A stretch of DNA of 64,000 nt from Sphingomonadaceae bacterium (GCA_027533105.1 JAPZTW010000009.1:62001-126000), one strand, 5' to 3'; positions 43,399 through 52,633 are shown, counted from the stretch's first letter. Numbers and translations are program-made. The notes: generated by a model not told the origin, from the letters alone.

Positions 43399-44688
43399 CT
43401 AGTCCACGAAGGGATCGCGCACCAGGATCGTGTCCTCGCGTTCGGGGGAGGTGCTGACCAGGGCCACCGGGGTTTCGATCAGTTCCTGCACGCGCTGGAT
43501 GTACTTGATCGCCTGGGCGGGCAGATCGGCCCAGCTGCGCGCGCCGGCGGTGGTGCCGCTCCACCCTTCCATTTCCTCGTAGATCGGCTCGACATTGGCC
43601 TGATCGGCGGCGTGGCTGGGGAAATAGTCGAGGATCTTGCCGTTCAGGCGATAGCCGGTGCAGATCTTCACCGTTTCCAGCCCGTCGAGCACGTCGACCT
43701 TGGTCAGCGCGATGCCGGTCACGCCCGAAATCGCGCAGGACTGGCGCACCAGCACGGCATCGAACCAGCCGCAGCGGCGCTTGCGGCCGGTCACGGTGCC
43801 GAATTCGTGGCCGCGCTCACCCAGCCGCTGGCCGATCTCGTCGTCCAGCTCGGTCGGGAACGGGCCCGAGCCGACGCGGGTGGTATAAGCCTTGACGATC
43901 CCGAGAACGAAGCCGGTGCTGGATGGGCCCAGGCCCGAGCCGCTGGCCGCCGTGCCGCTGACCGTGTTCGAGCTGGTGACGAAGGGATAGGTGCCGTGAT
44001 CGACATCGAGCAGCACGCCCTGCGCGCCTTCGAACAGGATCCGCGCGCCGGCCTTGCGCACCTTCTTCAGCCGCTTCCACACCGGCTGGGCGAATTGCAG
44101 CACGAAGGGCGCGATTTCCTTGAGCTCTGCCAGCAAGGCCGCACGATCAACCGGCGGCTGGCCGAACCCGGCGCGCAGCGCATCGTGGTGGGCACAAAGC
44201 CGGTCAAGCTGGGCATCCAGCGCATCGAGGTGCGCCAGATCGCAGACGCGGATCGCGCGGCGGCCGACCTTGTCCTCATAAGCCGGGCCGATCCCGCGCC
44301 CGGTCGTGCCGATCTTGCCGGATCCGGCGGCGGCTTCGCGCAGGCCATCCAGATCGCGGTGCAGCGGCAGGATCAGCGGGCAATTGTCGGCAATGGCGAA
44401 GTTTTCGGTGTTAATTACCACGCCCTGGCCTTCGAGCTTCTCGATCTCGGCCTTGAGGTGCCAGGGATCGAGCACCACGCCGTTGCCGATGATCGAGAGC
44501 GTGCCGGTAACGATGCCCGAGGGGAGCAGCGAGAGCTTGTAGGTCTGATCGCCCACCACCAGCGTGTGGCCGGCATTGTGCCCACCCTGAAAACGGACCA
44601 CGGCATCGGCCCGGCTGGCCAGCCAGTCGACGATCTTGCCCTTGCCCTCATCGCCCCACTGGGCGCCGATCACGGTTACATTTGCCAT
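43399..44688 (-). CDS. purA: Adenylosuccinate synthetase
   Basis: The 429-residue enzyme makes adenylosuccinate from IMP and aspartate. It starts [20 protein letters not shown], the GTP-binding and catalytic N-terminus, and has [26 protein letters not shown], and [19 protein letters not shown]. The frame is open to 44820, but the family start is 44688. There is no gene in the 238 bp upstream, only a degenerate CTTCGACAGGACTCGGC repeat. Confidence 0.97.
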   Translation of the reverse strand: MANVTVIGAQWGDEGKGKIVDWLASRADAVVRFQGGHNAGHTLVVGDQTYKLSLLPSGIVTGTLSIIGNGVVLDPWHLKAEIEKLEGQGVVINTENFAIADNCPLILPLHRDLDGLREAAAGSGKIGTTGRGIGPAYEDKVGRRAIRVCDLAHLDALDAQLDRLCAHHDALRAGFGQPPVDRAALLAELKEIAPFVLQFAQPVWKRLKKVRKAGARILFEGAQGVLLDVDHGTYPFVTSSNTVSGTAASGSGLGPSSTGFVLGIVKAYTTRVGSGPFPTELDDEIGQRLGERGHEFGTVTGRKRRCGWFDAVLVRQSCAISGVTGIALTKVDVLDGLETVKICTGYRLNGKILDYFPSHAADQANVEPIYEEMEGWSGTTAGARSWADLPAQAIKYIQRVQELIETPVALVSTSPEREDTILVRDPFVD

Positions 44689-44926
44689 GAGTACAGTCCT
44701 ACCCCTGCCAGGATGATCCACAAGCGCCCTTCGACAGGACTCGGCGCAAGGGATGGACCAAAAGGAGCCAGCGGCTCCGGATGCGGGGCGGCGGTTAGGG
44801 GTGTGCCCGCGCGGAGTCAACCGGGGCCGGTGACAGTCGGCGACAATTTGCGACCGGACCGTTCACCGATCAGCAAGCAGACTGGCAGCACCCAAGGCCC
44901 ACATGCGAATTCGGGAGTGAAAACCG

Positions 44927-45865
44927 ATGAAACGAACCCTGTTGCTTTCGCTTGGGGCAATGGCCCTGATCGGCACCAGCATCGCTCAGGCCGCACCCGG
45001 GGACCGGCTGCGCGAGCGCCTGCGCGAACGGATGGAAGCCCGCAAGGGCGCGCAGGCGGATAGCCAGACCCCGCGCACCCGGCCCGACCAGACCCTGGCC
45101 TATGGCAGCGATCCCTTGCAGGAACTCGATTTCTACAAGGCGAAGAATGGGTCCGGTCCGGCCCCGCTGGTGATCTTCGTCCATGGTGGCGGGTGGAAGC
45201 GGGGTAGCAAGGATGTGGCGGGCAGCCGTTATGCCCCCGGGCATTACACCGGGCTTGGCTACAACTATGCGGCGATCAATTACCGGCTGGTGCCGGGTGC
45301 CACGGTGGAGCAGCAGGCCGGCGACGTGGCCCTTGCGCTGAAAGCGCTGCTGAACCGTGCCGCGAGCCTGGGGATCGACCGGCGCCGGGTGGTGCTGTCC
45401 GGGCATAGCGCCGGGGCACATCTGGTCGCGCTGGTCGGCACGGACGAGCAATATCTGCGCGCGGCGGGCCTGAGCTTTGCCGATGTCCGCGGCGTGCTGC
45501 CCAACGATGGCGCAGCTTACGACGTACCCACTCAGATCGCCGGCGCCGGGCGGTTCATGCTGGATACCTATACCCAGGCATTCGGCACCGATCCGGCGCG
45601 GCAGCGCAACCTTTCGCCCACCTTCCAAGCCACGGGCCCCAATGCTCCGGCGTTCCTGCTGATCCATGTGCAGCGCAAGGACGGCGTGGCCCAGAACAAG
45701 GGACTGGAAGCCGCCTTGCGGCAAGCTGGGACGAGGGTGGAGCGGCGCGAGTTTCCGGGTGACGGCCTGCAGGGCCATGCCGAGATCAACCGCCAGCTTG
45801 GCAATCCGGACTTTGCGGCAACCCCGGTGGTCGATGCCTGGCTGAAGCAGCTGTTCGGCGGCTAG
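44927..45865 (+). CDS. Secreted alpha/beta hydrolase/esterase (BD-FAE type)
   Basis: The 312-residue protein has a signal peptide (MKRTLLLSLGAMALIGTSIA, cleaved near AQA), then an Arg/Glu-rich stretch (RLRERLRERMEARK). The esterase domain has the oxyanion motif FVHGGGWKRGSK and nucleophile GHSAGAHLVALV. The C-terminus has the histidine in GDGLQGHAEINRQL. It is a probable periplasmic carboxylesterase, substrate unknown. The 3' end overlaps the convergent hisZ by 4 bp. Confidence 0.85.
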   Translation: MKRTLLLSLGAMALIGTSIAQAAPGDRLRERLRERMEARKGAQADSQTPRTRPDQTLAYGSDPLQELDFYKAKNGSGPAPLVIFVHGGGWKRGSKDVAGSRYAPGHYTGLGYNYAAINYRLVPGATVEQQAGDVALALKALLNRAASLGIDRRRVVLSGHSAGAHLVALVGTDEQYLRAAGLSFADVRGVLPNDGAAYDVPTQIAGAGRFMLDTYTQAFGTDPARQRNLSPTFQATGPNAPAFLLIHVQRKDGVAQNKGLEAALRQAGTRVERREFPGDGLQGHAEINRQLGNPDFAATPVVDAWLKQLFGG

Positions 45866-46980
45866 ACCGCCACGACCTCTTCCCCGTCGAGCCGGTGCGT
45901 GCAGCCCAGCGCCACCGGCTCGCAGGCATCGCACAGCGCGGCGACCGTGCGCCAGCCGATCGCGCGCAGGCGGGCCGCCACTTCGGCATCGTGGCCCAGC
46001 GGCAGGAACAGCGTGTCGCGCGCCGGTTCCGATGCGGCCAGGGCATCGATCAGCGTATCGGGGTAGAGCGAAAAGCCGATCGCGGGTTCGGTTTCGCTAC
46101 CCGCGCCCAGGATGGCGTATGATCCGCCCCGGCCCAGCGCACCGGGCACGTCTTCGGCATAGATCGTGAAGCCGAACCAGGACTGGTATTCGAACCCGTG
46201 GCGCTCGCTGGGGTCCAGCGTCAGGCGTGCCTGCCCGGCGACCCGCGCGGCAATCTGGCGCAGCGCGGCGATCCGGCTGGCCAGCGCCCCGCCAGTATCG
46301 AACGCGGCCAGTTTCTCGATCGCGGCATCGAACGGCCCGATGGCGGAAAGCAGCGGCAGGTAAGCCGCGCCGCCGGCGGCCACCAGCCCGCCCGCGTCCT
46401 TGGCATCCAGCTCGCGTCGCACGGACTCCACCTTGTCGGCATCAAGCGGCAGCGTCTTTGCAGCCAGCGTATCGACCAGGTCGGGCAGGGTGAAATCGAC
46501 CGACACGCCCCTGGCCCCGGCCGCGGCCAGCGCTTCCAGCGCCACGGCCAGCACTTCACCCGCCGCCGCCACGCTGTCGCTGCCGATCAGCTCGGCGCCC
46601 AGTTGCAGGCGTTCGCGCGTGGGGTCGAGGCCATCGCCCTTGATGGTCACCACCTGCCCGGCATAGCACAGCCGCAGCGGCCGCGCCTGCTGGGCCAGCG
46701 CCGTGGCGGCGATCCGGCCGACCTGCACAGTCATGTCGCTGCGCAGGGCCAAGGTGCGCAAGCTGGCCGGATCGACGAACCGGAACATCCGGCGCGGCTG
46801 CACCCCGGCCATGCGGCTGGCCATCGACTTTTCGAACTCGATCGTCGGCGGCTGGACCCGGTCGTACCCGTGGCTGTCCAGCACATCGAGCACGGCGCGC
46901 GTCACGCGGGCAGCGGCAGCCGCATCGCGGGGCAGGCGGTCTTCCAGGCCTTCGGGCAACAGGTCGCGATCGGAATCCAT
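45862..46980 (-). CDS. hisZ: ATP phosphoribosyltransferase regulatory subunit HisZ
   Basis: The 372-residue protein resembles histidyl-tRNA synthetase without a full active site. It has LPEGLEDRLPRDAAAAARVT at the start, RFVDPASLRTLALRSDMTVQ (motif 2-like), and a Gly-rich GRGGSYAILGAG segment. HisZ pairs with short-form HisG in the first step of histidine synthesis; hisG is not in the window. The gene is downstream of serA, separated by a large inverted repeat. Confidence 0.92.
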   Translation of the reverse strand: MDSDRDLLPEGLEDRLPRDAAAAARVTRAVLDVLDSHGYDRVQPPTIEFEKSMASRMAGVQPRRMFRFVDPASLRTLALRSDMTVQVGRIAATALAQQARPLRLCYAGQVVTIKGDGLDPTRERLQLGAELIGSDSVAAAGEVLAVALEALAAAGARGVSVDFTLPDLVDTLAAKTLPLDADKVESVRRELDAKDAGGLVAAGGAAYLPLLSAIGPFDAAIEKLAAFDTGGALASRIAALRQIAARVAGQARLTLDPSERHGFEYQSWFGFTIYAEDVPGALGRGGSYAILGAGSETEPAIGFSLYPDTLIDALAASEPARDTLFLPLGHDAEVAARLRAIGWRTVAALCDACEPVALGCTHRLDGEEVVAV

Positions 46981-47013
46981 AACTTCAGCCCTTTTGACGG
47001 CTGCCTCAAATCT

Positions 47014-47113
47014 CCCCTCCCGCTGGCGGGAGGGGTCGGGGGAGGGCCTGTTATGCATGGTTGCAGCGCAAATCAACAGACCCTCCCCTGGCCCCTCCCG
47101 CAGGCGGGAGGGG
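47014..47113. repeat. Composite inverted repeat of two CCCCTCCCGC hairpins
   Basis: Two perfect 10-bp hairpins at 47014-47035 and 47092-47113 lie in opposite orientation. Their flanks also mirror each other: TCGGGGGAGGGCCTGTT against AACAGACCCTCCCCTGG. The arrangement spans the gap between serA and hisZ and could fold into one long structure in a serA-hisZ transcript. Confidence 0.8.
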
Positions 47114-47145
47114 AACAGAAGGTTCCGCCGCTTCGCGCAGCAGGT

Positions 47146-48729
47146 TTAAAACGCCAGAGCCATGACCCGCTTCACGCCGGGCACGGCGCGGGCGGCGGCA
47201 ATGACATCGCCCGGTACCGGGCTGTCGACGCTGAGCAGCAGCACGGCTTCCCCGCCCGCTTCGCGGCGGCCAAGGTTGAAGGTGCCAATGTTGATGCCCG
47301 CTTCGCCCAGCAGGGTGCCGATCCGGCCGATGAAGCCCGGGGCGTCCTCATTGACGATGTACATCATGTGGCCGGCGAGTTCCGCCTCCACCTTGATCCC
47401 GAACAGCTCAACCAGGCGCGGCTCGCTGTTGGAGAACAGCGTACCGGCGACCGAGCGTTCGCCCGCGTCGGTCTTGACCGAAACGCGGATCAGGGTGTGG
47501 TAATCGCCTTCCTTCTCGGTGCGGACTTCGCGCACCTCGATCCCGCGCTCCTTGGCGAGGAACGGGGCGTTGACCATGTTCACCGTGTCCGACTGGACGC
47601 GCAGGAAGCCGCACAGCACGGCCGCGACGATCGGCTTGATGTTGAGTTCGGCCGCCGCGCCTTCGGCATGGATCGAAATGCGCGGAATCGCGCCAGTGGT
47701 CAGCTGACCGACCAGGCTGCCCAGCTGTTCGGCCAGCGCCATGTAGGGCTTCAGCTTCGGCGCTTCCTCGGCCGAGAGCGAGGGCACGTTGAGCGCGTTG
47801 GTGACGCCGCCGTTGACCAGGTAATCGGCCATCTGTTCGGCCACCTGCAACGCCACGTTGACCTGGGCTTCGTTGGTCGATGCACCAAGGTGCGGAGTGC
47901 AGATGAAGTTCGGGGTGCCGAACAGCGGCGATTCCTTGGCCGGTTCGGTCTGGAACACATCGAGCGCGGCCCCGGCGACATGGCCGCTGTCGAGCGCTGC
48001 CTTGAGCGCCGCCTCGTCGATCAGGCCGCCGCGGGCGCAGTTGATGATCCGCACGCCCTTCTTGGTCTTGGCGAGGTTTTCGGCCGAAAGGATGTTGCGG
48101 GTCTGCTCGGTCAGCGGCGTGTGCAGCGTGATGAAGTCCGCCTTGGCCAGCAGGGTATCGAGATCGGCCTTTTCAACGCCCATTTCGACCGCGCGTTCGG
48201 GGGTCAGGAACGGATCATAGGCCACGACCTTCATCTTCAGACCCAGCGCGCGGCTGGCGACGATCGAGCCGATATTGCCCGCGCCGATCAGGCCCAGGGT
48301 CTTGCCGGTTACTTCAACGCCCATGAAATCGTTCTTCGGCCACTTGCCGGCCTGGGTCTGGGCATTGGCTTCGGGGATCTGGCGCGCGAGGGCGAACATC
48401 AGCGCAATGGCGTGTTCGGCCGTGGTGATCGAGTTGCCGAAGGGGGTGTTCATCACCACCACGCCCTGGGCCGAGGCGGCCGGAATATCGACGTTGTCGA
48501 CACCGATCCCGGCGCGGCCGACGACCTTGAGGTTCTTCGCAGCGGCGAGGACTTCCTTGGTCACCTTGGTCGAGCTGCGGATGGCGAGGCCATCGTAATC
48601 GCCGATGCGGGCGATCAGCGCTTCGGGGGTTTCGCCGGTAATGACGTCCACATCGCAGCCCATCTCGGTGAAGATGCGGGCGGCGTTGGGATCCATCTTG
48701 TCTGAAATGAGTACGCGGGGCTTGGTCAT
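47146..48729 (-). CDS. serA: D-3-phosphoglycerate dehydrogenase
   Basis: The 527-residue, long-form SerA carries out the first step of serine synthesis. The NAD-binding domain has VTGKTLGLIGAGNIGSIVA, and the catalytic region has ALDVFQTEPAKESPLFGTPN with the His in CTPHLGASTNEAQ. It also has an intervening domain and a C-terminal ACT domain (FIGRIGTLLGEAGINIGTFN) for serine feedback. It follows serC by 128 bp containing a repeat. Start at 48729 (MTKPRVLISDKMD) is preferred over 48741. Confidence 0.97.
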   Translation of the reverse strand: MTKPRVLISDKMDPNAARIFTEMGCDVDVITGETPEALIARIGDYDGLAIRSSTKVTKEVLAAAKNLKVVGRAGIGVDNVDIPAASAQGVVVMNTPFGNSITTAEHAIALMFALARQIPEANAQTQAGKWPKNDFMGVEVTGKTLGLIGAGNIGSIVASRALGLKMKVVAYDPFLTPERAVEMGVEKADLDTLLAKADFITLHTPLTEQTRNILSAENLAKTKKGVRIINCARGGLIDEAALKAALDSGHVAGAALDVFQTEPAKESPLFGTPNFICTPHLGASTNEAQVNVALQVAEQMADYLVNGGVTNALNVPSLSAEEAPKLKPYMALAEQLGSLVGQLTTGAIPRISIHAEGAAAELNIKPIVAAVLCGFLRVQSDTVNMVNAPFLAKERGIEVREVRTEKEGDYHTLIRVSVKTDAGERSVAGTLFSNSEPRLVELFGIKVEAELAGHMMYIVNEDAPGFIGRIGTLLGEAGINIGTFNLGRREAGGEAVLLLSVDSPVPGDVIAAARAVPGVKRVMALAF

Positions 48730-48750
48730 TGAATTATCCAATCACAACAT

Positions 48751-48842
48751 CGTCATGCTGAACTTGTTTCAGCATCCATCGCACGTTCGAGAGCGATGGT
48801 CTGGACGGAGAAATGGACCCTGAAACAAGTTCAGGGTGACGG
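48751..48842. repeat. Hyphenated inverted repeat, GAACTTGTTTCAG family (copy 2)
   Basis: The arms CGTCATGCTGAACTTGTTTC (from 48751) and CCTGAAACAAGTTCAGGGTG (about 48819-48838) are nearly identical to the copy at 16898-16992. The central 30 or so bases differ. It lies between serC and serA. Confidence 0.85.
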
Positions 48843-48857
48843 GTTCCTAAATCTTGG

Positions 48858-49985
48858 TCAGGCAGCCTTGGTCACGGCGTAGGCCCAGTCGAGCCAGGGG
48901 CCAAGCGCCTCGATATCGGCGGCATCGACCGTGGCGCCGCACCAGATCCGCAGGCCCGGCGGGGCATCGCGGTAGCCGGCGATATCAAGGGCTGCGCCTT
49001 CCTTTTCGAGGAGGCCAGTCATCGCCTTGATGAAATCGGCGTCAGCGCCTTCGACCGAGAGGCAGACCGAGGTCTTGGAACGGATGCCCTTGTCCTCGGC
49101 CAGGTGGCTCAGCCAGTCGCGGTCGGCGACGATCTTGTTCAGCGCATCGGCATTGGCGGTGCAGCGGGCCTTGAGGCCTTCCAGCCCGCCGAGGCCGCGC
49201 GCCCATTCGAGCGCGAAGATCGCGTCCTCGACGGCCAGCATCGAGGGGGTATTGATCGTCTCGCCCTTGAACACGCCTTCGGCCAGCTTGCCCTTGGAGA
49301 CCAGGCGGAAGACCTTGGGCAGCGGCCAGGCCGGGGTATATTCCTCCAGCCGCTGGACCGCGCGCGGGCCCAGGATCAGCACGCCGTGGCCGCCTTCGCC
49401 GCCCAGCACCTTCTGCCACGAGAAGGTGGCGACATCGATCTTGTCCCACGGAATGTCATAGGCAAAAACCGCGCTGGTCGCGTCGGCGAAGGTCAGGCCC
49501 TCGCGGTCGGCCGGGATCCATTCGCCATCGGGCACGCGCACGCCGCTGGTGGTGCCGTTCCAGGTGAACAGCACGTCATCGGCGAAATCGACCTTCGAGA
49601 GGTCCGGCAGCTGGCCATAGTCGGCGCGGTGGACCTTGGGTTCGAGCTTGAGCTGCTTGACGGCATCGGTCACCCAGCCTTCGCCAAAGCTTTCCCAGGC
49701 AAGGCAGGTGACGCCGCGCGCGCCCAGCATGGTCCACATCGCCATTTCGAAGGCGCCGGTGTCGCTGCCGGGGACAATGCCGATGCGGTGCGTATCGGGC
49801 AGCTGGAGCACTTCGCGCATCAGGTCGATGCAGTACTGCAGACGCGTCTTGCCGATCTTGGCGCGGTGCGAGCGCCCCAGCGATTCGGTAGCCAGCTTGT
49901 CGAGGGAATAGCCCGGCGGCTTGGCGCAGGGACCGGAAGAAAAGTACGGGCGCGCGGGTTTGCGCGTCGGCAGTTGTGCAGTCAT
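48858..49985 (-). CDS. serC: Phosphoserine aminotransferase
   Basis: The 375-residue PLP enzyme of the alphaproteobacterial (class IV-like) type makes phosphoserine. It has [35 protein letters not shown], the cofactor lysine in [20 protein letters not shown], and a late [15 protein letters not shown]. The start ATG at 49985 lies just after a two-hairpin leader whose last stem holds the ribosome-binding site. Confidence 0.97.
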   Translation of the reverse strand: MTAQLPTRKPARPYFSSGPCAKPPGYSLDKLATESLGRSHRAKIGKTRLQYCIDLMREVLQLPDTHRIGIVPGSDTGAFEMAMWTMLGARGVTCLAWESFGEGWVTDAVKQLKLEPKVHRADYGQLPDLSKVDFADDVLFTWNGTTSGVRVPDGEWIPADREGLTFADATSAVFAYDIPWDKIDVATFSWQKVLGGEGGHGVLILGPRAVQRLEEYTPAWPLPKVFRLVSKGKLAEGVFKGETINTPSMLAVEDAIFALEWARGLGGLEGLKARCTANADALNKIVADRDWLSHLAEDKGIRSKTSVCLSVEGADADFIKAMTGLLEKEGAALDIAGYRDAPPGLRIWCGATVDAADIEALGPWLDWAYAVTKAA

Positions 49986-50030
49986 GTAGTCTCTCCTTGC
50001 AGAGAGCACGCGCGGCGTTGGGACCGCGTG
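49986..50030 (-). ncRNA. serC leader RNA element
   Basis: Directly upstream of serC, reading the minus strand, a first hairpin CGCGG-tcccaacg-CCGCG (50028-50011) is followed by CTCTC-tgcaag-GAGAG (50006-49991). The AGGAG ribosome-binding site lies in the 3' arm of the second. This matches the alphaproteobacterial serC motif, whose final stem overlaps the serC ribosome-binding site. The ligand is not known. It probably controls translation of serC and, through the operon, serA. Confidence 0.8.
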
Positions 50031-50041
50031 GCCCGGAGCCG

Positions 50042-50069
50042 CACATAGAGGCGGCCCCGGGCTTGTCAA
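50042..50069 (-). promoter_or_regulatory. Candidate serC promoter
   Basis: On the minus strand TTGACA (50069-50064), a 16-base spacer and TATGTG (50047-50042) are sigma-70-like. The start site would fall about 10 bp upstream of the serC leader. Confidence 0.55.
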
Positions 50070-50104
50070 TGACGCAAAATGCAGTGACAGCTAAACCGCT
50101 GGAA

Positions 50105-50425
50105 TCAATAGCCCTGCTTGCGGAACAGCACCTTGCCGCGCTGGGCGACATAGAGCTTTTCGAAGCTGACCGGGTGGAAATAGGCTTCGACCTTCTCGCC
50201 GGTGGGCAGCACGCCATAGACTTCGTAGCAGCCGCCATCGACCTTGGCCTTGGTCACCTTCCAGCCTTCGCGGACCAGCTGGGCCTTCAGCGCCTCGACA
50301 TTCTTCCAGCCCGACTGCGGGCCAGCCTGGCACTTGACCTTGCCGGTCGCCTCGGCGGGGGCGGAAAGGGACAGGGCGGTGGCACTGGCAAGACCGAACG
50401 CGGCGGCAATGAACAGGGAACGCAT
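50105..50425 (-). CDS. Secreted PepSY-domain protein
   Basis: The 106-residue protein has a signal peptide (MRSLFIAAAFGLASATALSL, cleaved near AEA). The PepSY-like segment is VDGGCYEVYGVLPTGEKVEA, with two cysteines forming a possible disulfide. It starts 2 bp after the stop of the ferric-reductase-like gene, so the two should work together. PepSY domains pair with membrane reductases in many bacteria. Confidence 0.85.
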   Translation of the reverse strand: MRSLFIAAAFGLASATALSLSAPAEATGKVKCQAGPQSGWKNVEALKAQLVREGWKVTKAKVDGGCYEVYGVLPTGEKVEAYFHPVSFEKLYVAQRGKVLFRKQGY

Positions 50426-50427
50426 GA

Positions 50428-51024
50428 TCAAACTCCTGCTTGGGGGGAAGGACGGATTGGCCGCAGCCGGCGCAGCGCCAGCAGAAGCCAGAGGAAAGCC
50501 AGCGGGGCGAAGTGGGCCACAGCGGCAGTGGCGCCATCGTGCACCCACCACCAGTGCAGCAAGGTCAGCACGGCGGCCGGATAAGCCAGCTGCTGCACCC
50601 GCTTCCAGGCGGTGCGCAGCCACAGCATCGAGCGCTGGTTGCTGGTCAGCGCCATCGGCAGCATCAGCGCCAGCGCCAGCCAGCCGGTCCAGATCGAGGC
50701 AATCGGCAGCTCACCCAGGATCGCATCGAGGCTGCCCATGTCGATCGCGTAGAACACCAGATGCAGCACGGCATAGCCAAAGGCCGCCACGCCCAGCGCG
50801 CGGCGCCGCGCCAGCAGCCACAGCAGCCAGCGCCGGGGGCCGAGCACGCCGGCCAGCGGCCCGATCAGCATGGCCGCGATCATCAGCCGTGCGCTGGTTT
50901 CGCCTGTGGGGTGCAGCATGTCCATCGTGTCGATCGCGCCTGTCCACCAGCCGTGCAGCTGGAACAGCGCCGGCAGGGCGAGGATCACCCAGACGAATCT
51001 CACGCTATTGATAATCGTTCGCAT
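50428..51024 (-). CDS. Ferric reductase-like transmembrane protein (heme-binding)
   Basis: The 198-residue protein has six or so hydrophobic helices and histidines placed for heme binding, for example AVLHLVFYAIDM and AVLTLLHWWWVHDGATAA. It resembles the ferric-reductase-like/MsrQ family. It likely moves electrons across the inner membrane, for iron or for methionine-sulfoxide repair. A Fur-like sequence overlaps the start codon. Confidence 0.8.
   Translation of the reverse strand: MRTIINSVRFVWVILALPALFQLHGWWTGAIDTMDMLHPTGETSARLMIAAMLIGPLAGVLGPRRWLLWLLARRRALGVAAFGYAVLHLVFYAIDMGSLDAILGELPIASIWTGWLALALMLPMALTSNQRSMLWLRTAWKRVQQLAYPAAVLTLLHWWWVHDGATAAVAHFAPLAFLWLLLALRRLRPIRPSPQAGV
51009..51023. 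promoter_or_regulatory. Weak Fur-box-like sequence at the ferric-reductase-like start
   Basis: TGATAATCGTTCGCA read on the minus strand is TGCGAACGATTATCA. It resembles the TGCGAAT-n-ATTCGCA type of alphaproteobacterial Fur/Irr-like sites at most positions but is not a perfect palindrome. It overlaps the first codons of the gene. Confidence 0.3.
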
Positions 51025-51139
51025 TAATTGCGCGATAGCCGTCCGCCCGGCGACTGGCAAGCCCTGGCCGCCCGCGCCACCACCACGGACTCGGTCCGGG
51101 TTAGGAATCCTTAACCATGATCGGGCGATAAGGGCGATC

Positions 51140-51802
51140 ATGCGCAAAGCCCTTGCCCTGCTGCCCGCGCTGGCCATGCTGACCGCCTGCCTCGAGATTC
51201 CGCAGGCGCCCAAGCGCGCCGCCATCAGCCGACCGGCCAGCGCGACTTTCTCGGCCCGCCCCGAAACGCGCCAGTGCCTGGCCGAGCTGAGCTATACCCG
51301 CGCCAGCTTTACCCCCCTGCCCGACCAGTATTTCGGCGCGGGCTGCTCGACCATCGGCACGGTGCGGCTGACCAGCCTGCGCAGCGACGATGCCCACCTA
51401 CAGCTCAGCAACCTTGGTCCGGTCACCTGCCCGCTGGCCGATACGCTGGCGGGCTGGGCGCGGTTCGGCGTGGACCGCGCGGCCCGGCAGATCCTGGGTA
51501 GTCCGCTGGTCCGGATCGAGACCATGGGCAGCTATTCCTGCCGCAACGTGGCCGGCAGCGACCGGCGCAGCGCCCACGCCACGGCCAGCGCGATCGACGT
51601 TGCCGCCTTCATCCTGGCGGATGGACGCCGAATCGGGGTGCGCGAACATTGGCAGGGCGGCACTGCGGCCGAGCGCCGCTTCCTGGCCGTGGTGCACCAG
51701 AGCGCGTGCAAGCGCTTCGGCACGGTCCTGGGCCCGGAATACAACCTGGCGCACCGCGACCATTTCCACGTCGAACTGTCGGGAAGCGGCTTCTGCCGAT
51801 AA
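51140..51802 (+). CDS. Extensin-like C-terminal domain lipoprotein
   Basis: The 220-residue protein has a signal peptide with the lipobox LTAC (Cys17) and an extensin-like domain: SYSCRNVAGSDRRSAHATAS, where a histidine leads into AIDVAAF, and the late LAHRDHFHVEL with an H-x-H. This matches the Extensin-like_C family, related to LAS peptidases acting on peptidoglycan. It is a probable periplasmic cell-wall enzyme. AGGGCGATC precedes the ATG. Confidence 0.85.
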   Translation: MRKALALLPALAMLTACLEIPQAPKRAAISRPASATFSARPETRQCLAELSYTRASFTPLPDQYFGAGCSTIGTVRLTSLRSDDAHLQLSNLGPVTCPLADTLAGWARFGVDRAARQILGSPLVRIETMGSYSCRNVAGSDRRSAHATASAIDVAAFILADGRRIGVREHWQGGTAAERRFLAVVHQSACKRFGTVLGPEYNLAHRDHFHVELSGSGFCR

Positions 51803-51816
51803 GCGGAAAAGAGAGG

Positions 51817-51865
51817 GGAAGCAGGCCCGGAACGGTCGGCGGGACCAGTGTCCGGGCCTGCTTCC
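51817..51865. terminator. 15-bp perfect inverted repeat, likely terminator
   Basis: GGAAGCAGGCCCGGA (51817-51831) and TCCGGGCCTGCTTCC (51851-51865) form a 15-bp stem with a 19-base loop. It lies between the extensin gene and the convergent LOV-HTH gene. On the minus strand CCCCTCTCTTTTCC follows the stem, which suits a terminator of the LOV-HTH transcript. Confidence 0.6.
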
Positions 51866-52018
51866 TCGCTTGCTCCGATAGCCCTTGGGAGGGGGTGGTT
51901 GGGTGGCCACCGGAACAAGGCGGAGACGCCTGTGCTGTCTCGACGCGAAAAATGCTCGCAATCGCGGGTCCGGACCATACGGACTTTAGCCCGCAGCACT
52001 TGTAATGGGGTCTGGTGC

Positions 52019-52633
52019 CTACAGCCCCGCTTCGACCGCCAGTCGCACCGCATCGGCGGAAGTGGCCACGCCCAGCCGCTGCAGCAGCAGGGCCCGGTGC
52101 ATCTTCACGGTCTTTTCCGACAGGTCGAGCGCAAAGGCGATCTGCTTGTTGAGCTGGCCCGCCGCCATCAGTTCCAGGATCTCGCGCTGGCGCGGGGTCA
52201 GACCTTCAAGCCGCTGCTGCGCCGCCAGCTTGCGTTCGCTGAGCACGCTGTCGAGCCGCGGTTCGTGCACTTCGACCTGCGAGCCGAGGAAAAAGCTGAC
52301 CTCGCCATTCTCGTCGAACATCGGCGCGACCATCACCGCGTTGCGGAACGGGGTGCCGTCCTTCTTGTAATTGACCACCTCGAACAGCACGCCGCGCTTC
52401 TCACGCACCGAGATGCCGATCTTCTGGGCGATCTCGGGATGCGGATCGGCGCGCGAGAGGAAGCGGCAGTTCTGCCCGATGATATCCTCGATCCGATAGC
52501 CGGTCAGGTCGGTGAAGGCCTGGTTGCAGGCCACCACGGGATTATCATGCAGGCGCGGATTGGTAACGCACATGGCCATGGAGCTGAGTTCGATCAGCGC
52601 GGGCAGTGGTGCCTCAAGTTCACCGAAACGCAT
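52019..52633 (-). CDS. LOV-HTH blue-light-responsive LuxR-type regulator (EL222-like)
   Basis: The 204-residue protein has a LOV domain with the flavin-adduct cysteine in GQNCRFLSR, the flanking NQAFTDLTGY and EVVNYKKDGTPFRNAVMVAP, and ending FFLGSQVEV. A LuxR-type HTH follows: LTPRQREILELMAAGQLNKQ and LDLSEKTVKMHRALLLQRLG. EL222 of Erythrobacter has the same order: blue light forms a cysteinyl-flavin bond and frees the HTH to dimerise on DNA. Compared with EL222, the N-terminal cap is shorter. Confidence 0.92.
   Translation of the reverse strand: MRFGELEAPLPALIELSSMAMCVTNPRLHDNPVVACNQAFTDLTGYRIEDIIGQNCRFLSRADPHPEIAQKIGISVREKRGVLFEVVNYKKDGTPFRNAVMVAPMFDENGEVSFFLGSQVEVHEPRLDSVLSERKLAAQQRLEGLTPRQREILELMAAGQLNKQIAFALDLSEKTVKMHRALLLQRLGVATSADAVRLAVEAGL

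Noticed and set aside
46198..48705. 835-codon plus-strand open frame
   Set aside because: It is antisense to hisZ and serA, which are certain; the translation is low-complexity His/Arg/Gln.
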